Of a stretch of 64,000 bases of DNA, positions 44,215-53,159 are shown piece after piece. The translations under genes and the position numbers were made by a program. The notes beneath the pieces were generated by a model. The model had not been told where the DNA came from, searched no databases, and was given only the letters and a program-made list of their open reading frames with translations. The stretch is from Vicinamibacteria bacterium (GTDB taxonomy: Bacteria; Acidobacteriota; Vicinamibacteria; Vicinamibacterales; UBA8438): positions 1-64,000 of the forward strand of contig JAJEEU010000037.1 in assembly GCA_022820825.1 (NCBI GenBank), read 5' to 3'. Every line of letters starts with the position of its first letter. Position 1 is the stretch's first letter.

Positions 44215-46641
44215 ATGACGCCGCGCAGTCTGGCCCCCGTCTGCCTGGCCGCCGCCTTCGTGCTGGCTGGCGCGCTGGCCCCCGCCGCCGCGAACCCGGC
44301 GTCGCAGGCTTCAGTGGCCCCCGACACCGAGGCGCACGGCCTGGCAATGCGGCGCTACTGCGTCGGCTGCCACAACGAGCGGCTCCGCACGGCGAATCTG
44401 CTGCTCGACCAGGTGGACATCGGCAACGTCGCCCGCGACCCGGACGTGTGGGAAAAGGTGGTGCGGAAGCTGCGGACGGGCCTGATGCCACCGGACGGCC
44501 GGCCTCGGCCCGACGCCGCGACCTACGCGTCGCTGGTGGCGCACCTGGAAGCCGAGCTCGACCGCGCGGCCGCGGCGGCGCCCGATCCGGGCTGGCCGGC
44601 GCAGGTGCACCGCCTCAACCGCGCCGAGTACGCCAACGCCGTCCGCGACCTGCTCAACCTGGAAGTCGACGTGCGCGCGCTGCTGCCGGCGGACGACTCC
44701 GGCTACGGCTTCGACAACATCGCCGACGTGCTGACCGTCTCGCCCGGCCTGATGTCGCGCTACATGTCGGCGGCGGCCAAGATCAGCCGGCGCGCCATCG
44801 GCGACCCGACGCTGCGTCCCGGCGCGACGATGTACAAGACCTCGCCGCTCCTGTTGCAGGAGGGGCGCATGAGCGAGGACCTGCCGTTCGGCTCGCGGGG
44901 CGGCATGGCGGTGCGCCACCACTTCCCGCTCGACGCCGAGTACCTGTTCCGCATCAGCCTGGAACGGCCGCTCAACCAGCCGGTGTCCGGCACCGGTCAC
45001 AAGCTGGAGTTCCGGCTGGATCACGGGCTGGTCAAGCTGTTCGACTTCGACACCGACGAATACCGCCGGGCCGGTTCCGGCGCCGGCGTGGGCGGCCTGC
45101 TCGACGTGCGCATCCCGGTCAAGGCCGGCACGCGGCTGGTCAGCGCCTCGTTCATCGGCTCGCTGGACCGCAGCATCCCGTACGACGCGCGCGCGCCGAA
45201 TCCGCCGGTCGCCAGCTTCCAGTACTCGCGGGTGCCGATCAATCCAATCGTCTTCAGCATCCAGGTGGTCGGGCCGTACGACGGCCGCGTGCCGGAAGAC
45301 GACGGCGACGCCCGCAGCCGCGCGGCCATCTTTGTGTGCAGTCCGGACGTTCCGGCGGACGAGACCCCCTGCGCCCGGGAGATCCTGGCGAACCTGGCGC
45401 GCCGCGCCTTCCGGCGGCCGGTCACCGAAGTGGACGTCGACCCGCTCATGGCGTCGTACGACGCCGGCTTCGCGGAGGGCGGCTTCGAATCCGGCATCAA
45501 GTGGGCGCTGGAGGCGCTGCTGGTCTCGCCCGAGTTCCTCCTGCGCGTCGAGCGCCACCCCGACGACGTCCAGCCGGGCACGCCGTACCGCGTCTCCGAT
45601 ATCGACCTCGCGTCGCGGCTGTCGTTCTTTCTCTGGAGCAGCATCCCGGACGAGGAACTGCTGTCGCTGGCGGAGCAGGGCCGCCTGCGCGACCCGGCGG
45701 TGCTCGAACGCCAGGTGCTGCGGATGCTCGACGACCCGCGCTCGAGCGCGCTGACCGACAACTTCGCCGGGCAGTGGCTGTATCTCAGGAACCTGCGCAC
45801 CGTGGCGCCGAACGGAACGCTCTTCCCCACCTTCGACGACAACCTGCGCGAGGCGTTCCGGCGCGAGACGGAGCTGTTCTTCGAGAGCCAGGTGCGCGCC
45901 GACCGCAGCGTGCTGGACCTGCTGTCGGCCGACTACACGTTCCTCAACGACCGGCTGGCGCGGCACTACGGAATACCCGGCGTGTACGGCAGCCACTACC
46001 GGCGCGTGGACTATCCCGACGACCGGCGGGCCGGCCTGCTGGGACACGGCAGCATCCTGACCGTGACTTCGCACCCCAACCGGACCTCGCCGGTGGTGCG
46101 CGGGAAGTGGCTGCTCGAGAACCTGCTCGGCGCGCCCCCGCCGCCTCCGCCGCCGGACGTGCCGGAGCTGGCCGAGAACGACCACGGCGTCAAGCCGGCG
46201 ACCGTGCGGGAGCGGCTGGAGCAGCACCGCGCCAACCCGACCTGCGCCGCGTGTCACGCCAAGATGGACCCGCTCGGGTTCGCGCTCGAGAACTTCGACG
46301 CGGTCGGCCAGTGGCGGTCGGTGGAAGCGGAGGCCGACGCGCCGATCGACGCGTCCGGGACGCTGCCCGACGGCACGCCCTTCACGCAGCCCGCCGAGTT
46401 CCGGCGCGGGTTGCTGGGCGAGCCGTGGGCCTCGGAGTTCGTCGCGACCGTCGCCGAGAAGCTCTTGACGTATGCAATCGGGCGCGGGCTGGATTACCAT
46501 GATGCTCCGGCGGTGCGCGCCATCAAGCGCGACGCCGAGGCCGACGGCTACCGCTGGTCGTCCATCGTGCTGGGCATCGTCGAGAGCGCGCCGTTCCAGA
46601 TGCGGCGCATGCCGGATCCCGACGCGGCGCGCGCACAGTAG
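44215..46641 (+). CDS. DUF1592-type cytochrome-like secreted protein (set C)
   Basis: 808 residues. Signal peptide (AAAFVLAGALAPAAANP), CVGCH haem motif at residues 49-53, then the DUF1587, DUF1595, DUF1592, DUF1588 and DUF1585 order. A second haem motif, CAACH near residue 677, is followed by ENFDAVGQW. Phrases such as LSFFLWSSIPDEELL and NRTSPVVRGKWLLENLLGAP are shared with the other two copies. Exported; function unknown. It is 1 nt from the ankyrin gene and 17 nt from the DUF1552 gene. Confidence 0.93.
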   Translation: MTPRSLAPVCLAAAFVLAGALAPAAANPASQASVAPDTEAHGLAMRRYCVGCHNERLRTANLLLDQVDIGNVARDPDVWEKVVRKLRTGLMPPDGRPRPDAATYASLVAHLEAELDRAAAAAPDPGWPAQVHRLNRAEYANAVRDLLNLEVDVRALLPADDSGYGFDNIADVLTVSPGLMSRYMSAAAKISRRAIGDPTLRPGATMYKTSPLLLQEGRMSEDLPFGSRGGMAVRHHFPLDAEYLFRISLERPLNQPVSGTGHKLEFRLDHGLVKLFDFDTDEYRRAGSGAGVGGLLDVRIPVKAGTRLVSASFIGSLDRSIPYDARAPNPPVASFQYSRVPINPIVFSIQVVGPYDGRVPEDDGDARSRAAIFVCSPDVPADETPCAREILANLARRAFRRPVTEVDVDPLMASYDAGFAEGGFESGIKWALEALLVSPEFLLRVERHPDDVQPGTPYRVSDIDLASRLSFFLWSSIPDEELLSLAEQGRLRDPAVLERQVLRMLDDPRSSALTDNFAGQWLYLRNLRTVAPNGTLFPTFDDNLREAFRRETELFFESQVRADRSVLDLLSADYTFLNDRLARHYGIPGVYGSHYRRVDYPDDRRAGLLGHGSILTVTSHPNRTSPVVRGKWLLENLLGAPPPPPPPDVPELAENDHGVKPATVRERLEQHRANPTCAACHAKMDPLGFALENFDAVGQWRSVEAEADAPIDASGTLPDGTPFTQPAEFRRGLLGEPWASEFVATVAEKLLTYAIGRGLDYHDAPAVRAIKRDAEADGYRWSSIVLGIVESAPFQMRRMPDPDAARAQ

Positions 46642-46658
46642 AGAGAGGTTCAGGCGAC

Positions 46659-48014
46659 ATGTTCATCAGCCAGAAGCACCTGCCCCGCCGTACCGTCCTG
46701 CGCGGCCTCGGCGCGTCGCTGGCGCTGCCGCTGCTCGACGGCATGGTCCCGGCCTACGCGGCGCTGCGCAAGACCGCGGCCAACCCGGTGCGCCGGCTGG
46801 GCGTCTGCTACGTGCCCAACGGGATGGAGATGCGCGCCTGGACGCCCGCGGGCGACGGGCGCGGCTTCGATTTCTCGCAGATCCTGCGGCCGCTCGAGCC
46901 GTTCCGCAGCCAGGTGAACGTGCTGACCGGCCTGGCCGACAAGGTGGCCGTGCCGCGGCCGGGCGAGGGGATCGGCGACCACGCGCGCGCGTCCGCCACG
47001 TTCCTGACCGGCGTCCACGTGAAGAAGACCGAGGGAGCCGACATCCGCGCCGGCATCTCGATGGACCAGATTGCCGCCAGGCAGTTGGGCGCGGAAACGC
47101 AGCTTGCCTCGCTGGAGCTCGGCGTCGACTCGGTGGAAACGCTCGGCGCCTGCGACGCCGGTTACAGTTGCGCGTACACCAACACCATCGCCTGGCGCAC
47201 GGCCACCACGCCGCTGCCGATGGAGAACGACCCGCGCGCCGTCTTCGAGCGCCTGTTTGGCGCGACGGACAGCACGGACGTCGCCGCGCGGCTCGCGCGC
47301 ATCCGGCAGGACCGCAGCGTCCTCGACTACGTGGGCGACCGGGTGGCCGGCCTGCAGCAGACGCTCGGCCCAGGCGACCGCACGAAGCTGGATCAGTATT
47401 TCGACGCCGTGCGCGACGTCGAGCGCCGCATCCAGATGGCCGAGGAGCAGAGCGACCGGGAAATCCCGCTGTTCGAGCAGCCGGCCGGCATCCCCGACAC
47501 GTTCGAGGCGCATTCGCGGCTCATGTTCGACCTGCTGGCGCTGGCCTACCAGACCGACCTCACACGCGTCGGCACGTTCATGCTGAGCCGCGAGGTGAGC
47601 GGCCGCGCCTACCCCGAGATCGGGGTGCCCGACTCGCACCACGGCTGCTCGCACCACCAGAACGACCCGGCCAAGCTGGAGAAGCTGGCCAAGATCAACA
47701 CGTTCCACATGCAGCAGTTCGCCTACTTCCTGGACAAGCTGCAGTCGACGCCCGACGGCGACGGCACGCTGCTGGACCACTCGATGCTGATCTACGGGTC
47801 GGGCATCAGCGACGGCAACATCCACTTCCACATGGATCTGCCGGTCGTGATGGTCGGCGGGGGCGGCGGCACCCTCAAGGGCGGCCGGCACCTGCGCTAC
47901 GCCAACGACACGCCGCTGACGAACCTCTACGTCTCGGTGCTCGGCAAGCTCGGCGTCCCGGTCGAGCAGTTCGGCGACAGCACCGGCAAGCTGGAATATC
48001 TGTCGGAGATCTAG
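46659..48014 (+). CDS. DUF1552 family Tat-signal protein (set C)
   Basis: 451 residues starting MFISQKHLPRRTVLRGLGA; AGAGAGG lies upstream. The twin-arginine-like signal is PRRTVLRG. The body carries CYVPNGMEMRAW, CAYTNTIAWRT, RDVERRI, DSHHGCSHHQNDP and GSGISDGNIHFHMDLP, conserved among the three copies. No recognised catalytic motif; the conserved His clusters suggest metal binding. It closes the third repeat of the trio and is convergent with the SnoaL-like gene. Confidence 0.93.
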   Translation: MFISQKHLPRRTVLRGLGASLALPLLDGMVPAYAALRKTAANPVRRLGVCYVPNGMEMRAWTPAGDGRGFDFSQILRPLEPFRSQVNVLTGLADKVAVPRPGEGIGDHARASATFLTGVHVKKTEGADIRAGISMDQIAARQLGAETQLASLELGVDSVETLGACDAGYSCAYTNTIAWRTATTPLPMENDPRAVFERLFGATDSTDVAARLARIRQDRSVLDYVGDRVAGLQQTLGPGDRTKLDQYFDAVRDVERRIQMAEEQSDREIPLFEQPAGIPDTFEAHSRLMFDLLALAYQTDLTRVGTFMLSREVSGRAYPEIGVPDSHHGCSHHQNDPAKLEKLAKINTFHMQQFAYFLDKLQSTPDGDGTLLDHSMLIYGSGISDGNIHFHMDLPVVMVGGGGGTLKGGRHLRYANDTPLTNLYVSVLGKLGVPVEQFGDSTGKLEYLSEI

Positions 48015-48045
48015 TGTTCGGCGGCCGGTCGGTCGGCGGCGTGGG

Positions 48046-48612
48046 TCAGAGGTTCTCCACCTCGCAACGGCGCGAGCGGATGCGCCAGTCTCCGGCGTCG
48101 TCGCGGACGAACTCGTCCAGATAGCGCCCCGAAGCCACTATCACTGGCGATCCCGACTCTGTTCCGGCGTCCACCCTGAGAAAATAGCTGGTGACCTCTG
48201 CGCGGTCACCGTCGACGCGAACCATCGGGTTCGTCGTGATGTGCTTGTGCCAGGCCGCGGGCGCGTGAGTGTGGTTGTCGAAGTACGCCGTGAACTGGTC
48301 GTGGCCGTGCGCCTCGAAGCCGTTGCCCGTCTCGATTCGCATCGCCACGACGTAGGAGGCGTCGGGCGTGAAGCAGCCCAGGAACTCGTCGCGGTCACCG
48401 TAGTCGAGCGCGTGGCCGTAGGCGTACAGTGTTGCCACGATCGCGCGCTCCGCCTCCAGACGGACCAGCCGTTCTGTCAACTCATCGTCAGCCGCCACGT
48501 TCCCCGAGCCTTCCAGCGACGAGCCACAGGCCGACATCACCGTCGCAGCCCCTGCCGTACCCAGCGCCGCGAGGAGGCCGCGGCGGTCGGTCGTGTGTTC
48601 TTGTTCGGACAT
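48046..48612 (-). CDS. SnoaL/NTF2-like lipoprotein
   Basis: 188 residues from ATG 48612, with GGAGGGG upstream; the longer frame to 48729 has no support. The N-terminus (TDRRGLLAALGTAGAATVMS, then AC) combines a twin-arginine-like start with a possible lipobox. The rest is an NTF2-like domain of the SnoaL_4 type: LEAERAIVATLYAYGHALDY, CFTPDASYVV, HKHITTNPMVRVDGDRAEV. These folds act as small hydrolases, isomerases or binding proteins. The substrate is not predictable. Confidence 0.87.
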   Translation of the reverse strand: MSEQEHTTDRRGLLAALGTAGAATVMSACGSSLEGSGNVAADDELTERLVRLEAERAIVATLYAYGHALDYGDRDEFLGCFTPDASYVVAMRIETGNGFEAHGHDQFTAYFDNHTHAPAAWHKHITTNPMVRVDGDRAEVTSYFLRVDAGTESGSPVIVASGRYLDEFVRDDAGDWRIRSRRCEVENL

Positions 48613-48824
48613 GGAAACCCCCTCCGTGAGCCGCAAGCCGGAGTGCCTGCGCCGTGTCCCGAGCCGGTACGTAACAAGCGGAATCCTCGCGGAGAGTACC
48701 ACGAGCGCTGCCGGTAAACACGAACACAACGAGGGGTTCTCGTTTCCCGCATTGACGGGCGCACGCGCATGCGGCTATTCTCTTTTCGCGATTCGCGAAT
48801 ACAGAATTTCCATAAACCAAGCCA

Positions 48825-49346
48825 ATGGGCCAGCCAGCTCTCAAACCTCAGGACGTAGTCGTCCTGGCCAAGCTCCTCACCTACCAGGACCGCCGTCCGC
48901 CACTGGCGCAGGTCGCTGTGGACCTGGCGATCAGCGCGTCAGAGATCCACGCGGCACTGAAGCGTCTCTCGCACGCCGGTCTCGTCTCGAGCGCGGAGGT
49001 TCCAATCCGCCAAGCCGCTGAGGAGTTCTTCGTTCACGCAGTCAAATATGTATTCCCGGCAGTCAGCGGCGAAGTCACACGCGGCATTCCGACTTCCTAT
49101 GCGGCACCCCCCCTCAACCGTGAAATCGTGGGTGACTTGGAGATTCCCCCGGTATGGCCGTTCTCCAACGGAACGCATCGAGGGGAAACCTTCGAGCCGC
49201 TGTACAGAACCGTCCCCATCGCTGCACTCAAGGACACCGCGCTGTACGAACTGCTCGCGCTTCTAGATGCGGTTCGCGCCGGCCGTGCACGAGAGAGGCG
49301 GCTTGCGGAAAAGGAAATCGCCAGCCGCGTGCGACGTATTCGTTGA
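48825..49346 (+). CDS. Winged-helix (MarR-like) protein of unknown role
   Basis: 173 residues. The N-terminal 55 residues look like a winged helix: LKPQDVVVLAKLLTYQDRRP and DLAISASEIHAALKRLSHAG. The middle (FFVHAVKYVFPAVSGEVTRG, PTSYAAPPLNREI) and LYRTVPIAALKDTALYELLA define a conserved family of uncharacterised proteins. Such genes often stand next to a nucleotidyltransferase, but none follows here. The nearest downstream gene begins 290 bp later. Confidence 0.75.
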   Translation: MGQPALKPQDVVVLAKLLTYQDRRPPLAQVAVDLAISASEIHAALKRLSHAGLVSSAEVPIRQAAEEFFVHAVKYVFPAVSGEVTRGIPTSYAAPPLNREIVGDLEIPPVWPFSNGTHRGETFEPLYRTVPIAALKDTALYELLALLDAVRAGRARERRLAEKEIASRVRRIR

Positions 49347-49638
49347 TGACACTGAAAGAGCTACCGGGTGACGTTCAATGCCCCGGCGGCACACTTGTTC
49401 TGTGTTCTGCTTCCAGGCGACGCTGAAACTTTTTTGCCTTTTGTTCGTTTTTCGCTTGACAGCTTGTTCAAGGCGCGTCGGCCCGAGTTGGGCGCGCTGC
49501 CAGGAATGCCCCTCAGACCGGCTCTCCGGGCGCCTGCGGCGCGCTGGCGGCCGGGCAGGTCAAAATCGCCGTTCCGCCGCGTTCGCGACCCTCTTGCGGG
49601 CATATAAGCCGTTTAAAAACAGTGGGTTATGATGGGGT
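49347..49638. other. Gene-free stretch of about 290 bp
   Basis: No frame here shows family features. A TTGACA occurs at 49453 without a matching -10, and TATGAT at 49628 is close to the DUF222 gene start without a good -35. T-rich runs near 49430-49450 are the only notable composition change. Confidence 0.4.
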
Positions 49639-51192
49639 ATGCCTGTTGAGACCACCGCCCTCGTTCCCGTATCCGATGCCTCTTCTTCCGTCCTGGCGGC
49701 CCGGATGGGTCCCGTCGCCTCGGACGCGCCAAACGAGCCGTCGACCGTGTCGGACGATCCCTGGACCGCACCGCACGATCCCGGGACCTTGCCGGACCTC
49801 AATCGCCGGGCCGAGCTCGAACGCCTCGGCGACCGCATCGCCGAGCTCTCCGCACGCATTCAGGCCGCCACCTACGAGCTGCTCGTCCTGGTCCGCGAGT
49901 TCGACGCGCGCACCGGCTGGTCGGGCTGCACCTCGTGTGCGCACTGGCTGAGCTGGCGCACCGGACTGGCGCCGGGCGCGGCGCGGGAGCACGTGCGCGT
50001 GGCGCGTGCCCTGGGGAACCTGCCGAAGTTGAGCGACGCGATGCGGCGCGGGGTTATCTCCTACTCGAAGGTGCGCGCCGTCACTCGCGTGGCCACGCCG
50101 GAGAACGAGCAGGCGCTACTCGACGTGGCGAAATGCGGCACGGCCGCCCACGTGGAGCAGGTCGTCCGCGGGTGGCGGCGGGTCGATCGCATCGCTGAGA
50201 AGACCGAGGAGAGGCGCCGGCAGGAGAGGCGGTCGCTGCGGACCTGGGTGGACGACGACGGGATGGTGGTTGTCCAGGGGCGGCTGACGCCGGAGGTGGG
50301 GGCGCTGCTGCGGCGGGCGCTGGAGGCGGCGTGCGACCAGATGCGGGGTGAATCGGAGGATGCAACGGCCAAGGCGCCAGCGCAGGACGTGGCGGCGGTG
50401 GAGGAGAAGCTGGTACCGACGTTCGCGCACCGGCGGGCGGATGCGATCGGGCTGCTGGCGGAGTGCGCCCTGGCGGGCGGGTTGGACAAGGGCACGGCGG
50501 GCGACCGCTACCAGGTGGTGGTGCACGTGGACTCCGGGACGTTGGCCGAGGAGGACGACGTTCCCGCGGGAACGCCGGCGTCGGCGCTCGCTTCGACGGC
50601 CGCGCAGAGCCAGACCGTGCTGGACGAGGCGGGCGGCATCCATGTCGCCGCGGAGACGGCCCGGCGGCTGGCCTGTGATGCGGCAACGGTGACCATGCAG
50701 CACGGTCCGGCCGGTGAGATCCTCGATGTCGGCCGCAGGACGCGCACCATCTCACCCGCGCTGCGCCGGGCGCTGGCGTCCCGTGACCGGACGTGCCGGT
50801 TCCCCGGTTGTCAGAACCGCCGCTGCGATGCCCATCATGTCCAGCACTGGGCGGACGGCGGCGCGACCAGGCTCGACAACCTGGTGCTGCTATGCCGGCG
50901 CCATCACCGGGTGGTGCACGAGGAAGGGTTCCGCATCACACTCGATGCGACGGGCGAGGTCAAGTTCCTGCGGCCGGACGCGCGGCCGTTCCCGGCGGCA
51001 CCGCCGCCGCCGCTGTGGACGGGCGCGCCACTGGCGCCGGTGACGGAGCGGCTCGATCAGGAGGGCGTCACGATTGACGCTCAGACGGCCACGCCGGCCT
51101 GGAAAGGCGAACGAATGGACATCAACTGGGTCGTCGATTCGTTGTGGCGGCCGAGGTCAGATACAACGATGCATTCCCCAAGTGCAGACTAG
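49639..51192 (+). CDS. DUF222 / 13E12-type HNH endonuclease
   Basis: 517 residues. The DUF222 region (about 55-350) contains TSCAHWLSWRTGLAPGAARE and LTPEVGALLRRALEAACDQ. The HNH domain (about 390-435) is CRFPGCQNRRCDAHHVQHWA plus RLDNLVLLCRRHHRVVHEEG. This family is abundant in Actinobacteria, often in repeats and mobile regions, and its role is unknown. It lies directly upstream of a second HNH gene whose start overlaps this gene's end by 49 nt in another frame. Confidence 0.9.
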   Translation: MPVETTALVPVSDASSSVLAARMGPVASDAPNEPSTVSDDPWTAPHDPGTLPDLNRRAELERLGDRIAELSARIQAATYELLVLVREFDARTGWSGCTSCAHWLSWRTGLAPGAAREHVRVARALGNLPKLSDAMRRGVISYSKVRAVTRVATPENEQALLDVAKCGTAAHVEQVVRGWRRVDRIAEKTEERRRQERRSLRTWVDDDGMVVVQGRLTPEVGALLRRALEAACDQMRGESEDATAKAPAQDVAAVEEKLVPTFAHRRADAIGLLAECALAGGLDKGTAGDRYQVVVHVDSGTLAEEDDVPAGTPASALASTAAQSQTVLDEAGGIHVAAETARRLACDAATVTMQHGPAGEILDVGRRTRTISPALRRALASRDRTCRFPGCQNRRCDAHHVQHWADGGATRLDNLVLLCRRHHRVVHEEGFRITLDATGEVKFLRPDARPFPAAPPPPLWTGAPLAPVTERLDQEGVTIDAQTATPAWKGERMDINWVVDSLWRPRSDTTMHSPSAD

Positions 51193-51665
51193 ACTGGTAC
51201 CTTAGAGATTGCTGGGACAGGAATCCATTCAACGTGTCGCTACTGCCAAAGCCGACAACGGTGCGTGAAGTAATCGCGCGGAGCTACAGCTATAACTACC
51301 GCGCGATGACGGCGCACGAACGAGGAGACGACCACTATACGACACGCGATCACCTGTTCGCCCGTCGCTTCTACAACGACATATTGGATGGGCGAAAGCG
51401 AATAGGATCGCTTTACCACGAGGAACGCCACAAGCTGAAACTGCCGCAGCTATGCGTCTATTGCGGCGCTAGTGGCCATCTGTCACTGGACCATCTGATT
51501 CCGCGTCTCAAACACGGGCCCGATACGTCCGACAACCTCGTGCCGGCCTGCCGGTCGTGCAATTCGTCGAAGGGCGGGCGTGACCTGGTGGTATGGCTGC
51601 GGTCGAAGGGGCGCTTGCCGAGCATCCTGTTGTTCCGGCGCTACCTCAAACTTGGGGGATTATAA
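51144..51665 (+). pseudogene. HNH endonuclease gene, 5' part, truncated by a transposon
   Basis: From GTG 51144, 173 codons. The HNH fold is clear: CVYCG (C104, C107), LDHLIPR (D116, H117), N131, and CRSCN (C136, C139). The last three residues and the TAA stop are supplied by the left terminal repeat of the inserted element (from 51654). Removing the element and one copy of the 6-bp duplication joins codon 170 in frame to 54867-55001, restoring a 214-residue protein. The catalytic part is complete, so the truncated protein may still cut DNA. The start is uncertain, as it overlaps the DUF222 gene. Confidence 0.8.
51648..51653. repeat. Target-site duplication, left copy
   Basis: AAACTT lies immediately left of the element and again immediately right (54861-54866). 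The match extends one further base (AAACTTG) if one G of the left end is counted as target. IS1595-type elements usually make 8-bp duplications, so 7 of 8 bases fit. Confidence 0.65.
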
Positions 51666-51680
51666 AGAAACCTTGACAGC
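51654..51680. repeat. Left terminal inverted repeat of the IS1595-type element
   Basis: GGGGGATTATAAAGAAA is identical to the first 17 bases of the right end read inward. The similarity runs for 27 bp with 24 matches (TTGAC shared further in). Confidence 0.85.
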
Positions 51681-51707
51681 CTGACGGCCGTTCGATACGA
51701 TCTCCCT

Positions 51708-52694
51708 ATGCCCAAGCAATACAAGGCGCCGGGGAGAGCACACCGCGAAGGCATGTCCATCATCGAATTGATGGATATGTTCCCCACCGAAGAAGCTGCT
51801 ACCGAGTGGTTCGAGAGCGTCATCTGGCCTGACGGCCGCTGCTGCGGGCATTGCGGCAGCATGAGCACATCGGAAGTGCCGAACAAGAAGCCGATGCCCT
51901 ATTGGTGCTCGGACTGCCGGAGCTACTTCAGCGCCCGCACCGGAACGGCGCTTGCCAATTCGAAGGTGTCGATGCAGAAGTGGGTGCTCGCCATCTACCT
52001 GTGCCTGACCAGCCTCAAGAGCGTGTCGAGCATGAAGCTCCGGCGCGATATCAAGGTGTCCCAGCCGACCGCCTGGTTCATGCTGCACCGCATCCGCGAG
52101 GCGTGGATGCACGACTCCCGCGGTGAGGAGCTGCCGTTCGATGGCCCCGTGGAAGCTGACGAGACGTACTTCGGCGGGAAGGCGAAGAACATGCACGCCA
52201 GCCAGCGGCGCGAGCTGACCGGCCGTGGCGGCGTGGACAAGATGGCTGTCGTCGGCGCGAAGGACCGCGCGACGCGCAACGTGCGGGCGTCGGTGGTGGT
52301 CGACACGACGGCCAAGACGCTGCTCAACTGGGTCGAAGGGAACGCCGTGCCGGAAGCGACGGTCTACACGGACGGGGAACGCGCCTACGCCGGCGTGAAC
52401 CGCGAGCACGAGGCCGTCAACCACTCAGTCGGCGAGTACGTCCGGGGGATGGCCCACACCAACGGGATGGAGTCGTTCTGGTCGATGCTGAAGCGGGCGC
52501 ACGCGGGCACGTTCCACAAGCTGAGCCCGAAGCACCTTGACCGCTACGTGCAGGAGTTCGCCGGGAAGCACAACATCCGCGACTCAAGCACGCTCGCGCA
52601 GATGCGGGATACCGTCGCGCGGCTCGTCGGCCGCAACCTTCTCTACCGCACCCTCGTCGCCGACAATGGCCTTCCGAGTGGCGCGCGGTCGTAG
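51708..52694 (+). CDS. IS1595-family (ISXO2-like) DDE transposase
   Basis: 328 residues. The N-terminal zinc ribbon has C46/C49 (CGHCGS) and C67/C70 (YWCSDCRS). The ISXO2-like DDE domain shows Asp151 in VEADETYFGG, Asp222 in YTDGERAYAG and Glu255 in NGMESFWSMLKRAH, the expected catalytic set. It should cut at the terminal repeats at 51654 and 54860. Full length and uninterrupted, so the element may still be active. Confidence 0.95.
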   Translation: MPKQYKAPGRAHREGMSIIELMDMFPTEEAATEWFESVIWPDGRCCGHCGSMSTSEVPNKKPMPYWCSDCRSYFSARTGTALANSKVSMQKWVLAIYLCLTSLKSVSSMKLRRDIKVSQPTAWFMLHRIREAWMHDSRGEELPFDGPVEADETYFGGKAKNMHASQRRELTGRGGVDKMAVVGAKDRATRNVRASVVVDTTAKTLLNWVEGNAVPEATVYTDGERAYAGVNREHEAVNHSVGEYVRGMAHTNGMESFWSMLKRAHAGTFHKLSPKHLDRYVQEFAGKHNIRDSSTLAQMRDTVARLVGRNLLYRTLVADNGLPSGARS

Positions 52695-52787
52695 CGACTT
52701 GTCCGGCTGGTAGCGGGCCAGCGCAAGCGCCAGCTTCTCGGGCGTGGCGCCCGCGAGATCACGCTTCGGATCGAGCATTGGTTTCAT
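52584..52787 (-). CDS. Small hypothetical protein of the transposon
   Basis: 67 residues from ATG 52787, with AGGAT upstream: MKPMLDPKRDLAGATPEKLA and so on. It overlaps the end of the transposase gene on the other strand by 111 bp. Short proteins starting this way are found beside other IS1595-type transposases, which supports a real gene, but the overlap makes it uncertain. No domain is recognised. Confidence 0.5.
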   Translation of the reverse strand: MKPMLDPKRDLAGATPEKLALALARYQPDKSLRPRATRKAIVGDEGAVEKVAADEPRDGIPHLRERA

Positions 52788-52799
52788 GGTGCTATCCTC

Positions 52800-53090
52800 T
52801 CAGTGTTCCGAGGAGGACGAAGATGAGTCACGAGAATCAGCAACCGCATTCAGCAGGAGACGAGCCAGCTCCGCAGCGTGTTCCGGCCTCAGAAGGAACA
52901 GCGAAAAATACACCTGCGGGTCCAATTCGTCATCGACCGAAGTATGCCACTGCGGAGGCGGATTGGTCTGTCGTTCCTCCCTTGAGTAAATCCGCAAGGC
53001 AAGAGCTTCAGGAATTGATTCAAGAGGGTCAATCTCGGTGCGCACGACATAGTTAGGTCGTGGGCGTTCTTCCGTGTTACGATCAGGCAC
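52800..53090 (-). CDS. Hypothetical passenger protein
   Basis: 96 residues from GTG 53090, with GGAGG 6 nt upstream. The part TSVDDELDPQVYFSLFLLRP then EHAAELARLLLNAV resembles a pattern common in small uncharacterised bacterial proteins. A Ser-rich tail ends it. A plus-strand frame across the same bases (ATG 52823 to 53056) also has a strong ribosome site, so which strand is translated is not certain. The minus strand is preferred because it fits the passenger operon direction. Confidence 0.5.
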   Translation of the reverse strand: MPDRNTEERPRPNYVVRTEIDPLESIPEALALRIYSREERQTNPPPQWHTSVDDELDPQVYFSLFLLRPEHAAELARLLLNAVADSRDSSSSSSEH

Positions 53091-53159
53091 ACTTATCCTC
53101 CGTTGCGAGCGGTTGAAGTGAGCGCCCCGGCCCCCACCGGGGCGCAGTCGTGTACGGCG

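Noticed and set aside
49453-49480. TTGACA as the promoter of the DUF222 gene
   Set aside because: No -10-like hexamer at a suitable distance and 160 bp from the gene start.
49361-49603. 80-codon minus-strand frame between the HTH gene and the DUF222 gene
   Set aside because: Low-complexity Arg/Ser content, no homologous pattern and no ribosome site.
52823-53056. Plus-strand frame with a strong ribosome site inside the transposon
   Set aside because: The minus-strand frame over the same bases has an equally good ribosome site, a more protein-like composition, and agrees with the passenger operon direction; not fully excluded.
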